Positions 1-7,066 of a stretch of DNA of 38,510 bases are shown one piece after another. How positions within the stretch are numbered: position 1 is the stretch's first letter; every line of letters begins with the position of its first letter. The notes under the pieces are model-generated. The model was not told the origin of the DNA. It saw nothing but the letters and a program-made list of their open reading frames with translations, and did not search any database. The translations under genes were made by a program, and so were the position numbers. Origin of the DNA: Bacteroidales bacterium UBA1184 (GTDB lineage Bacteria > Bacteroidota > Bacteroidia > Bacteroidales > ML635J-15); NCBI GenBank assembly GCA_002310235.1, contig DBYO01000042.1:12872-51381 (forward strand). Reading direction: 5' to 3'.

Positions 1-879
1 GCTCGATTTCCTCGATTTCGTGTAAAGGGTGTTGCGCTCTACCTTGCAGACAACTGTGCCGTCTTTTTTGATTTCACCGCTCCAAATTTCACCGATTTTG
101 CGGCCCGAAGCATCTAGAATGTCGCCATTTCCCTCGGGAAGTTTGCCGATTTTGTTCTCGTAACGGTCGTAAACGTTGCCGTGGCCGTCAACGTAGCCTA
201 CATCGTGAGAACCTTTCTCAACACTGATTTTCTTATCTTTTGGGTCGGTTGATGATGAAGAAGAAGATGATGATGAAGAAGATGATGAGGATGGAAACGG
301 TGTATATGTATATGCAGATAGTTTGGACTGTGATTCCTTCATCTCTTCTGACTTTTGGGATTTTTTATCGAAATCATCTTGTGTGAACACTAAGCCGAAG
401 TACGCGTATGCTATCAGTAGAGGACTTATGGTTTTATCGCTGACAGTACCATTGTCGCCTAAGCGGCGGTCTCTGTAATAGACTTCTCCAATTGCACCAA
501 GCACGGCTCCCAATTTTTCTTCGTTGCGCCATACGTAGAAAAAGTTTGTGCCATCTTGTTTAACTTGAATGGTGCCGAAGTTGGGTGCTTCGACAGTACC
601 GTCTGCACTAATAGAGCCTTTCGGCGAACCTTGGCTGTCGGTAAATTTACCTGTGTTCGCATCGAGTTTATAGACTACACCATCGTTCATTGTAAATTCG
701 AGCGTGGCAGGATTCCACTTGCCAACTTCTTTGCCGTCTCTGTTGAATGTTACAATCTGACCGTTTGCATCGGGCTTGGGTATTGACAGACTGCCCGACT
801 GTGACCAAGCGTTGAAATTTGCTCCAAGCATGATGACCATCAACGCCACTAATGTCTTGAAAATTGATTTTCTGTACAT
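1..879 (-). CDS. Secreted poly-Ser protein with repeated DG/IG motifs, 3' end beyond window
   Basis: The frame is open from an ATG at 879 to base 1 (293 codons) with no stop, so the C-terminus lies outside the window. The first ~26 residues form a signal peptide (MYRKSIFKTLVALMVIMLG, then a polar cleavage region ending WSQ), so export is expected. The mature part carries short beta-strand-like units built on an IG/DG pattern, such as DANGQIV, SADGTV, DGHGNVYD, NKIGKLPEG and SGRKIGEI. These resemble the Bacteroidetes 5-fold beta-flower / MORN-like proteins. A run of 14 serines (codons 197-210, 250-291) separates an N-terminal part with a hydrophobic stretch (SPLLIAYAYFGLVF) from a C-terminal part with the clearest repeats. 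Function unknown; the family resemblance is from memory. Confidence 0.75.
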   Translation of the reverse strand, partial: MYRKSIFKTLVALMVIMLGANFNAWSQSGSLSIPKPDANGQIVTFNRDGKEVGKWNPATLEFTMNDGVVYKLDANTGKFTDSQGSPKGSISADGTVEAPNFGTIQVKQDGTNFFYVWRNEEKLGAVLGAIGEVYYRDRRLGDNGTVSDKTISPLLIAYAYFGLVFTQDDFDKKSQKSEEMKESQSKLSAYTYTPFPSSSSSSSSSSSSSSTDPKDKKISVEKGSHDVGYVDGHGNVYDRYENKIGKLPEGNGDILDASGRKIGEIWSGEIKKDGTVVCKVERNTLYTKSRKSS

Positions 880-1198
880 ATTTTTAATATTTTTTGTTAA
901 ATGTCGAATACTCAAAATTATCAGTTATATAACTTTAACTATATGATAATTAAATATCTAAAAATAGCGTTATCATTACAAATATGTAATTTTATGTTTG
1001 CAAACATACAAAAAGATTTTTAATGCACAAGCAAAAAGCATTGCCTTTCTGCAATGCAGCTTAATTTGTTTTGTATTGTCGTTGATTTAAGGTATGTTAC
1101 CGCACGTTTAGTCAAGGAATAAGGCCTATTATCAGCATCTCAAAAAGAGACTGGACTAAATGGCAAAACAACACTTAGTGCAAATAAGAAAATGTCTA
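880..1198. other. Intergenic region, 319 bp
   Basis: No credible ORF on either strand. The left part is AT-rich and is the leader and promoter of the poly-Ser protein gene, including the 994-1009 palindrome. From about 1020 to 1198 nothing recognisable was seen, and there is no obvious terminator for the lipoprotein gene that ends at 1199. Confidence 0.6.
1002..1030 (-). promoter_or_regulatory. Candidate promoter of the poly-Ser protein gene
   Basis: On the minus strand a TTG (1028-1030) lies 19 nt before TATGTTTG (1002-1009), matching the Bacteroidetes -33/-7 pattern (TTG, 19-21 nt, TAnnTTTG). The -7 box is one half of a perfect 16-bp palindrome, TATGTTTGCAAACATA (994-1009), so a dimeric regulator could bind over it. 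The leader to the ATG at 879 would be about 115 nt. Confidence 0.5.
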
Positions 1199-1642
1199 TT
1201 ATTTTAACTTGATTTCTTTCCCCTCTTTTATGCTATATATCGCCTTCTGTTTGTTTTTTGCTCCGAACTTTATGGCTGCATCGAGCGAATCTTCAGGGAA
1301 AATCCGTGAGCTGTCGAAATAGTAAAGGCTATCGGCGGTGTCGAGCCAACCGCCTACGTAGCCGTCGTGATGCAGTGCATGTCTGACAACCCGATTAAGC
1401 TTTTTGCGAGAGTGACTTCCTTGCGTGGCTGAATACGCTACGGCAATGCCTTCGATTGACTCTGTCATTGTGCGAATGTCGATTGTAAAACCATCGGGAT
1501 GACTATGGCTATAGGTCCAAATTTTTTCAGACAAGGCTTCAACTTCGCCTTTTTGAACGAGGTTGCTATTGGTGGTGCAGGATGTTTGCAGAATATAGCA
1601 GAGGAGAATTGCCAATAAAAGAATCAAAAACCTAGCCTTCAT
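1199..1642 (-). CDS. Small putative lipoprotein, unknown family
   Basis: 147 residues from the ATG at 1642. A TTG two codons upstream is also in frame but less likely. The N-terminus is a lipoprotein signal: K2/R4, a long hydrophobic core, then LQTSC with the lipid-bearing Cys at 22. The mature part contains HPDGFTIDIRT, GIAVAYSATQ, GYVGGWLDTADSLYYFDSSR and a charged C-terminus. I do not recognise a named domain. It is the last gene of a minus-strand run (GNAT, zinc ribbon, CatA-like, lipoprotein, this gene), 89 bp after the lipoprotein gene upstream, so co-transcription is possible. Membrane anchoring is inferred only from the lipobox. Confidence 0.7.
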   Translation of the reverse strand: MKARFLILLLAILLCYILQTSCTTNSNLVQKGEVEALSEKIWTYSHSHPDGFTIDIRTMTESIEGIAVAYSATQGSHSRKKLNRVVRHALHHDGYVGGWLDTADSLYYFDSSRIFPEDSLDAAIKFGAKNKQKAIYSIKEGKEIKLK

Positions 1643-1731
1643 ATTCAATGATTATTTTCTCAATTCCAAATCCTGCACCTTAATCGGTCTGTTCTTGCCT
1701 TAATATGGTTTTCGTCTGTCGTTTTCCCTAA

Positions 1732-2271
1732 CTATTCCCTATAAAACTCCCAAGTGTCGGTGTGCCCATCGGAATAGGTGTAACTCCATACGAGTTCCTT
1801 TTCGGTAAGGCTGGCTAAATGGAATTTTATTTCGCGGGCAATGCCACTGCCTACACTCTCAATCATGCGTTGAGCCAATTCGGCTGAGTAGTCTTTATCG
1901 CAACCATCAATGGTATTTTCTATCAACTCCATGCGGAAAGTCTCATCTACTCCGGCAAAATAAAAATCCTCGCCATCGACATGCCAAAGGCTCGGACTTA
2001 CATAATTGAAAACCCAAGTCGCTTTACCGCCATCTTTGAGCGTAACCTCGTAAACCTGACGGGCTGAGTCGAGAGCGGTGCTGTCTTTGTAAAAGTCCAT
2101 AGTGCCTGTTTCGTGCACATCGACATGCCCCTCATCGATGTCGTAGTTCCAGCCATGCTGATAAGTGTAATGTCCCTCAACTTGAGACTCGTTTTTACAT
2201 GAGCTAACAGCGAAAAGAAGTATCGCCACTGCAAAAATTGATACTAATTGTTTCAATCCTTTTATTGTCAT
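1732..2271 (-). CDS. Putative lipoprotein, unknown function
   Basis: 179 residues from the ATG at 2271; a TTG at 2277 would overlap the stop of the upstream gene. The signal sequence ends in the lipobox AVSSC (Cys25). The acidic, aromatic-rich mature domain has features such as HYTYQHGWNYDIDEGHVD, TATWVFNYVSPSLWHVDG and, at the C-terminus, WSYTYSDGHTDTWEFYRE. These look like alternating beta strands of a lipocalin-like or META-like barrel, but no family is assigned. The start is only 2 nt past the TGA of the CatA-like gene, so translational coupling in one operon is likely. Confidence 0.7.
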   Translation of the reverse strand: MTIKGLKQLVSIFAVAILLFAVSSCKNESQVEGHYTYQHGWNYDIDEGHVDVHETGTMDFYKDSTALDSARQVYEVTLKDGGKATWVFNYVSPSLWHVDGEDFYFAGVDETFRMELIENTIDGCDKDYSAELAQRMIESVGSGIAREIKFHLASLTEKELVWSYTYSDGHTDTWEFYRE

Positions 2272-2273
2272 TT

Positions 2274-2891
2274 TCAAATGGTGTTAATTTTTCTTTGCAA
2301 CTTCTCTAAAAATCTCGCAGCATCTCCCCCATCCATCTGCACATGGTGGAACTGGAACGACACTGGCAAAGTGGTTTTGAACATTCCCTTGCGGTATTTG
2401 CCCCACATCACCATAGGATTTAGGAACTTGTCGGTATACTGGTTGACGATGCAGTCAAGCTCAGTCTGTATCATGGCCGATGTGCCGACAATCATGTATC
2501 CATCGAGGAAACTGCTTTGGCATTCCTTTGCCACTTTGGTGGTCAACTCCAGATAATCGCGGTTGAACTGCTGCAAGTCGGCAGAGTAAGGAATATCACA
2601 GGAGTTGATGCCTCCCTTGCTGTTCCTCACAACGACGTTTATGGCAATGCAGTCGTAACGGAAAAGTTTTCCGTTTTCGGGCAATAAAAACAATTCCTCT
2701 GTCTCCATCGCCGCCTTACCAATACTCCAGCACATCAGCGTGTTAAACTTTACACCAGTCTTTTTGCTAAGTTTCACCAATGGACTGACATTCAGAGTTT
2801 TCACCAATGTTACCATCGGCATTGGCGCGTTCAACCACATCTCGAAGGCGTATGCCCGCTTGGTTTCCTGAGGATTAATTTCGGTTTTCAT
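2274..2891 (-). CDS. CatA-like O-acetyltransferase
   Basis: 205 residues, close to the usual ~215 of type A chloramphenicol acetyltransferases. The C-terminal signature is present as FQFHHVQMDGGDAARF. His183 (second His of HHxxxDG) corresponds to the catalytic base and Asp187 to the structural Asp of the family. The fold expected is a trimeric CoA-dependent acyltransferase with the active site between subunits. The middle motif NPMVMWGKYRKG is the variant common in Bacteroidetes members, several of which probably acylate metabolites other than chloramphenicol. Resistance should therefore not be assumed. It lies between a zinc-ribbon gene (52 bp upstream) and a lipoprotein gene (2 bp downstream). 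Confidence 0.85.
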   Translation of the reverse strand: MKTEINPQETKRAYAFEMWLNAPMPMVTLVKTLNVSPLVKLSKKTGVKFNTLMCWSIGKAAMETEELFLLPENGKLFRYDCIAINVVVRNSKGGINSCDIPYSADLQQFNRDYLELTTKVAKECQSSFLDGYMIVGTSAMIQTELDCIVNQYTDKFLNPMVMWGKYRKGMFKTTLPVSFQFHHVQMDGGDAARFLEKLQRKINTI

Positions 2892-2943
2892 TGTTATGAT
2901 TTACTATTTGATTATTCAGAGCTTCATCCACAATATGCAATCA

Positions 2944-3255
2944 TTATTTTTTCCATCGTTTTAGCATTGGGAAATACTGACGCATCATCTGCTTGTATTC
3001 CTCCTTGGTCATCGGCTTGGGCATATTTTTGTTGACTTCGTCCACAAACTGGGAGCAATGCTCAATCATCTCGTCCATAGTACAGTCTTGCAGGAACTTG
3101 CCATCCTTGTAGCAATAAATGCAATAATCTTCGTTCTTACCGCCATCTGCATTTGTGCCCAGCACCTGGTCGTTAAGCGGCATCCCGCAACTCTGACAAA
3201 ACTTCATTTCCTGTTCCATATAAAGCATTTTTTCGCAAAAATAAATCAAATTCAT
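2944..3255 (-). CDS. Zinc-ribbon domain protein
   Basis: Up to 103 residues. The core FCQSCGMPL ... NEDYCIYCYKDGKF carries two CxxC pairs (CQSC and CIYC), the pattern of the putative zinc-ribbon family found in small bacterial proteins and transcriptional regulators. It is followed by TMDEMIEHC and a helical tail. The start is uncertain. The ATG at 3255 overlaps the TGA of the GNAT gene as ATGA, suggesting coupling. Family members usually begin next to MKFCQSCG, so ATGs at 3219 (MEQEMKF) or 3207 are also reasonable; a TATTTTTG box at 3236-3243 would fit these shorter forms. Probably cytoplasmic; function unknown. Confidence 0.75.
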   Translation of the reverse strand: MNLIYFCEKMLYMEQEMKFCQSCGMPLNDQVLGTNADGGKNEDYCIYCYKDGKFLQDCTMDEMIEHCSQFVDEVNKNMPKPMTKEEYKQMMRQYFPMLKRWKK

Positions 3256-3782
3256 TTAGCTGACTTTTCCAACTTCATAACTTTTACTGGTCTGTCGGCA
3301 CCAACCTCGAGATTGGGGCATAGCACTTCCATGCCAGTATCAACAAATCCGCATTTCTCCATCACTCTGCCCGATGCTGGATTTTCGGGAAAATAATCGC
3401 CCCAAAGGATAGAAAAACCTTTTTCTTGGAAACAATAGTCAATAACCAACTGCAAAACCTCGGTGCAAATGCCTTTCCCCCAGTATGGACGGGCAATCCA
3501 ATAGCCGACTTCGCACTGGTCATCAGCAATTTTCAGATTCGAAACTGAAGCCGGAAGATAACCCACACAACCAATGGCTTCGTCAGTTTCTTTCCATTCA
3601 ACCGCCCACATGGTTTCGGCAGAAAATACAGTGCGTATAATATTCAAACTTTCATCCACCGACTTATGCGGTGGCCATCCAGCACGAGGACCGACCTCAG
3701 GATCGGAAGCATATTTATAAAGTGTTTCCGCATCGCTTTCGCGCCAAGGACGAAGGAGGACTCTATTGGTATGCAAGTTCAT
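3252..3782 (-). CDS. GNAT-family N-acetyltransferase (RimJ/RimL-like)
   Basis: 176 residues from the ATG at 3782 (MNLHTNRVLLRPW). The longer open frame upstream has no family-like sequence and runs through the promoter. The protein follows the Acetyltransf_3 pattern: N-terminal TNRVLLRPWRESDAETLYKYASDPEV, central IGCVGYLPAS, the acetyl-CoA loop region EVGYWIARPYWGKGICTEVLQLVI, and C-terminal NPASGRVMEKCGFV. The family transfers acetyl groups from acetyl-CoA to protein N-termini or small molecules; the substrate here is unknown. It is first in a minus-strand run and overlaps the zinc-ribbon gene by 4 bp. Confidence 0.85.
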   Translation of the reverse strand: MNLHTNRVLLRPWRESDAETLYKYASDPEVGPRAGWPPHKSVDESLNIIRTVFSAETMWAVEWKETDEAIGCVGYLPASVSNLKIADDQCEVGYWIARPYWGKGICTEVLQLVIDYCFQEKGFSILWGDYFPENPASGRVMEKCGFVDTGMEVLCPNLEVGADRPVKVMKLEKSAK

Positions 3783-3800
3783 ATTATTTAATTTGGATGA

Positions 3801-3808
3801 CAAAAATA
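3801..3808 (-). promoter_or_regulatory. Candidate -7 box of the GNAT gene
   Basis: TATTTTTG on the minus strand, 18 nt before the ATG at 3782, fits TAnnTTTG. No convincing TTG is seen at the -33 position. It also supports the ATG at 3782, since a longer start would lie upstream of this box. Confidence 0.4.
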
Positions 3809-3836
3809 CAAATTTTAAAAGAACAGAGAATTTTGA

Positions 3837-4031
3837 TTTAATACATCCCAACAAATTAGTATAACCACCCAAGGCTCGTTTGCTGCTGCCGTTGAAGAAA
3901 TGCCGGCAGGATACGATGAGTTGATGAAACCAGTTATCGACAATATTCTAGCTTTGATTATCGTATTGGTTTTGACAATACCAATTTCAATAATCGCCAT
4001 GCGGATAGCAGAACGTACGATGAAAAAGTAG
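3837..4031 (+). pseudogene. Remnant of a membrane-protein C-terminus
   Basis: After a TGA at 3834-3836 the plus strand is open to a TAG at 4029-4031. The first ATG is at 3900 (43 codons). The reading ends VIDNILALIIVLVLTIPISI followed by a basic tail RIAERTMKK: one transmembrane helix with positive-inside residues. The codons before the ATG also read as protein (SITTQGSFAAAVEEMPAGYD), and no start codon or promoter precedes them. It therefore looks like the 3' end of a larger gene that has lost its front, although a real 43-residue membrane peptide cannot be excluded. It converges on the SHOCT-tailed gene, whose stop is 21 bp away. Family not recognised. Confidence 0.4.
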
Positions 4032-4052
4032 ATAAAAATATTGAAGTAATTT

Positions 4053-4661
4053 CTAGTCGATGTACTTCATGAGTTCAGCCTTCTTGGCATCGTATTCCTC
4101 TTGGGTAATAATTTGCAAATCAAGCTTTTCTTTCCACTTTTTCAACTCTTGAAGAGCTGCTTCGGAAGATTTTAACTTGGTTTGCACCTCGCCCACGGCT
4201 ATTGCTTCTTCGAAGTTGGTACAAGCCAATCCTCCACGATTGAGCACAATGTATATTTTGCATCCGCTGGTTAACTTGTTAAATGGATCCACAGGTACGC
4301 ACTGTATTCTCTTGATGGTTGCAACACCACCTGCACGGTTCTCAACACGTTCGGCAACTTCCTGATTAGCAGCACTTGATGCGACATTGTCGGAATCATC
4401 TGTCATAGCATTCACCCAGCTACCTGTAACATCCTTGAAATAAAGATAGTACTTTCCATTTGTCGGATATCCGTAAGTGATTGTTGAACCATATCTGTAT
4501 GTAACTCCGTCGGAAGCAACGTATTCGGTGATGTCGCCCCCACCCTTTCGGCCTGTCAAATCTCTTGCCGACCTTTGAGCCTGAATGTCCTGATAGGTTA
4601 CAGTTTGTGCATAGGTAAACAAACTGCTAATCAATAAGATAAATGTTAGTGCTTTTTTCAT
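4053..4661 (-). CDS. Secreted protein with C-terminal SHOCT-like segment
   Basis: 202 residues with a signal peptide (MKKALTFILLISSLFTYA, cleavage before QTVTYQ). The mature part is polar with a short Gly-rich stretch (GRKGGGD). The last ~30 residues (LQELKKWKEKLDLQIITQEEYDAKKAELM) fit the SHOCT pattern: a short helix pair with a hydrophobic L..L..LG/QIITxEEYxxKKxxLL motif, usually found at protein ends and thought to mediate oligomerisation. It lies 50 bp downstream of the GH97 gene on the same strand, with no clear promoter in the gap, so it may be read through from GH97. Function unknown. Confidence 0.75.
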   Translation of the reverse strand: MKKALTFILLISSLFTYAQTVTYQDIQAQRSARDLTGRKGGGDITEYVASDGVTYRYGSTITYGYPTNGKYYLYFKDVTGSWVNAMTDDSDNVASSAANQEVAERVENRAGGVATIKRIQCVPVDPFNKLTSGCKIYIVLNRGGLACTNFEEAIAVGEVQTKLKSSEAALQELKKWKEKLDLQIITQEEYDAKKAELMKYID

Positions 4662-4711
4662 AAGGTTATATTTTTATCGAATGTAAAATTAAGCTATTTA
4701 TAAATACTCTA

Positions 4712-7000
4712 TTATTTCTCTCTCAACGAAACAGCAAAACCGCCACAAGGTGCCATTCTAAGTTTCAAAACCGATTTGCTTGTGACATCCTTTTTGGTGA
4801 TAGTGTAAGCCTGTGGATTGTAGTTTTCGGGCAAACCGCTGGCATTCTTGTCATCGGCATAGATTGTAGCTTCGTACTTAACGCCCAGCTTCAAGAAATC
4901 TAATTTCACAGTAACTTCGCGAGCATTCTCATCGGTAATGCCACCAACGTACCAAACATCGTGAGGCTTAGCGTTTTCCAAATCCTTGGCAGTGGCATTT
5001 TCTGGCAGAGCGTAAACGAATTTCGTAGCATTTGAAACCACACCCTTCTTTCCGTCGGCAAGAGTTCCAACACCCTCGGCAGCCTTGTTCAGCGTAGAAA
5101 GTTTCGGATGACGGGCAGTAACAATGTAAGCACCCGGCTCGGCTTCAAGATACAGCGACTTGTCCCAGTCGACAGCCACATCCTTTATGAACTGGAAGGC
5201 ATCCATAAACTTAGCATAGTGCTCTGGGAAGTCGGCAGCCATTTGCAAAGGAGAGTAAAAAGTTACATACAATCCAAGCTGGTTGCAGATGGTAGCGCGA
5301 ATTTTACCACCCCACGAAACTATCTTGCTTATGTCGGTTTCGAAAATACCAGGCGTGTAGTCCATTGGTCCACCTTGCAAACGAGTGAACGGCAAAATGG
5401 TTGTGTGTCCTGGTTTTATGCGTTCCTGAAATTCGGTACCCATTGCACTTTCGTTGCCAATCATATTTGGCCAAGTGCGGCAAAGACCAGTAGGACGCAC
5501 TGCCTCGTGAGCATTTACCATGATATGATGTTTTGCCGCCTCGACAATAGCATAATGGTAATGATTGTTAATTGGTTGGCTGTAATGACCCTCAGCAAAT
5601 GGAATGATAGTGCCTACATAGCCGCTCTTAACAGCATCGTAGCCATACTGGTTCATCAAGTTGTAAGCCTTTTCCATCCAACGTTCGTAATTCACTGTAG
5701 ATGCGGAACTTTCGTGGTGCATGATAAGACGGATGCCCTTTTCGTGAGCATACTTGTTGAGTGCTGGCAAATCAAAATCGGGATAAGGTGTCAAGAAATC
5801 GAAGACAAAGTCCTTTTGCTTTGCGTACCAGTCTTCCCAACCAATGTTCCAACCTTCGATAAGGATTGCATCGAAACCATTTTCAGCAGCGAAATCAATA
5901 TAGCGGCGCACATTGGCGTTGTTTGCTCCGTGTCTGCCGTTTGGCTTGGCGTGTTCAAAATCGGTGAGGCCGAGTTTCACTGATGGAAAGTCGTCGGTAT
6001 AGGCCCAAGTGCTTTTTCCAGAAATCATTTCCCACCATACGCCCATGTACTTCACTGGGTGAATCCACGACACATCGTCCAAAACGCAAGGATCGTTTAG
6101 GTTGAGTATCAGGCGTGAAGCAAGTGTTTCGGTTGCCGAAGTCGTTACCATGACTGTACGCCAGGGCGTTGTGCAAGGAGCTTGCAAGCGACCTTTATAG
6201 CCTGTTGCATCGGGCGAAAGCCATGCACGGAAAGTCATGGTTGTGTCGTTATACTCGAGATGCATAGTTGGGAAATCGAGGGTTGCTGCCTCGTGTATGT
6301 TGATGTACAAGCCATCATCGGTTTTCATCTGCAATGCTGTCTGCACACCTGTAGGAGAAAATCCTTTCCATGGCCATCCACCATCCTTGTGGCTTATATC
6401 GAACAAACTGCGGATTTGCGACAAGCGTGATTCGGTATAGTTGAACTCCTGAGTATCGTAATCGCCTGGAATCCACCAAGCTGTATGGTCACCTGCCATT
6501 GCAAATTCAGTAAGTTCCTCTTTTATCCAGAAGCAGACCAAAGCGTTTTCGATTGGAAACTCGTAGCGGAATCCAAGACCGTCGTCGTACAAGCGGAAAC
6601 GAATCTTCATTACCGTTGCTTTTTTCTCGGTGGAATGATCCATACTTTCCACACTACCAATTGGTTGTTCCAAAGTTACAAGCATTTCGTTGTAGTGGTT
6701 GCGGATTTGAGCTTCCTCGCCCCAAACTGGCTCCCATGTCTCGTCGAAAGTAGTGTATTTTGTATCTTTCAAAACAAAAGCGTGGGCAAGATCATCGCGC
6801 CATTCAAGGGTAAATCCCATTTTCGACGGCTTCACAACTGGCTTTCCTTCACGATTGAGCGAATACTGTGGTATGCCATTTACAACATCAAAAGTTAGTT
6901 CAAGTTTTCCATCTGGACTCTTGAGTGTTACTGGATTAGCATAGGAATTTAAGAATATTCCCACCAGCATGCAAACAAGGATAAAAGAGAGTTTTTTCAT
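4712..7000 (-). CDS. Glycoside hydrolase family 97, SusB-type alpha-glucosidase
   Basis: 762 residues with a signal peptide (cleavage near NSYA/NP, residue 21), so periplasmic. It has the GH97 order: N-terminal beta-sandwich (~25-300), TIM barrel (~310-600) and C-terminal sheet. Five acidic residues match those I recall for the inverting B. thetaiotaomicron SusB (E194, E439, E508, E526, E532) at one constant offset of 9: E185 (TQEFNY), E430 (MHHESS), E499 (NAHEAV), E517 (GNESAM) and E523 (GTEFQE). These cover the calcium ligands, the bases and the general acid. Hence a calcium-dependent inverting alpha-glucosidase is predicted rather than the retaining alpha-galactosidase branch. It sits 51 bp downstream of the PNGase gene but has its own promoter-like sequence. 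Confidence 0.92.
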   Translation of the reverse strand: MKKLSFILVCMLVGIFLNSYANPVTLKSPDGKLELTFDVVNGIPQYSLNREGKPVVKPSKMGFTLEWRDDLAHAFVLKDTKYTTFDETWEPVWGEEAQIRNHYNEMLVTLEQPIGSVESMDHSTEKKATVMKIRFRLYDDGLGFRYEFPIENALVCFWIKEELTEFAMAGDHTAWWIPGDYDTQEFNYTESRLSQIRSLFDISHKDGGWPWKGFSPTGVQTALQMKTDDGLYINIHEAATLDFPTMHLEYNDTTMTFRAWLSPDATGYKGRLQAPCTTPWRTVMVTTSATETLASRLILNLNDPCVLDDVSWIHPVKYMGVWWEMISGKSTWAYTDDFPSVKLGLTDFEHAKPNGRHGANNANVRRYIDFAAENGFDAILIEGWNIGWEDWYAKQKDFVFDFLTPYPDFDLPALNKYAHEKGIRLIMHHESSASTVNYERWMEKAYNLMNQYGYDAVKSGYVGTIIPFAEGHYSQPINNHYHYAIVEAAKHHIMVNAHEAVRPTGLCRTWPNMIGNESAMGTEFQERIKPGHTTILPFTRLQGGPMDYTPGIFETDISKIVSWGGKIRATICNQLGLYVTFYSPLQMAADFPEHYAKFMDAFQFIKDVAVDWDKSLYLEAEPGAYIVTARHPKLSTLNKAAEGVGTLADGKKGVVSNATKFVYALPENATAKDLENAKPHDVWYVGGITDENAREVTVKLDFLKLGVKYEATIYADDKNASGLPENYNPQAYTITKKDVTSKSVLKLRMAPCGGFAVSLREK

Positions 7001-7037
7001 ATTTTAAATTTTAGGATTGTTCTTATTTGTTCGGTTG

Positions 7038-7066
7038 CAAATTTACAAAATCTATTCTACTACCAA
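7038..7066 (-). promoter_or_regulatory. Candidate promoter of the GH97 gene
   Basis: On the minus strand TTG (7064-7066) and TAAATTTG (7038-7045) are 18 nt apart, close to the Bacteroidetes -33/-7 spacing. The -33 element lies inside the last codons of the PNGase gene. GH97 could therefore be transcribed independently as well as by read-through. Confidence 0.5.

Noticed and set aside
2274..2891. Functional chloramphenicol resistance gene
   Set aside because: The CatA fold and catalytic His are present, but the acceptor-side motif differs (NPMVMWGKY), so only a CatA-like acyltransferase is claimed.
5108..5983. 291-codon plus-strand ORF opposite the GH97 gene
   Set aside because: A shadow of the GH97 reading frame; the minus strand has unmistakable GH97 motifs and catalytic residues over the same bases.
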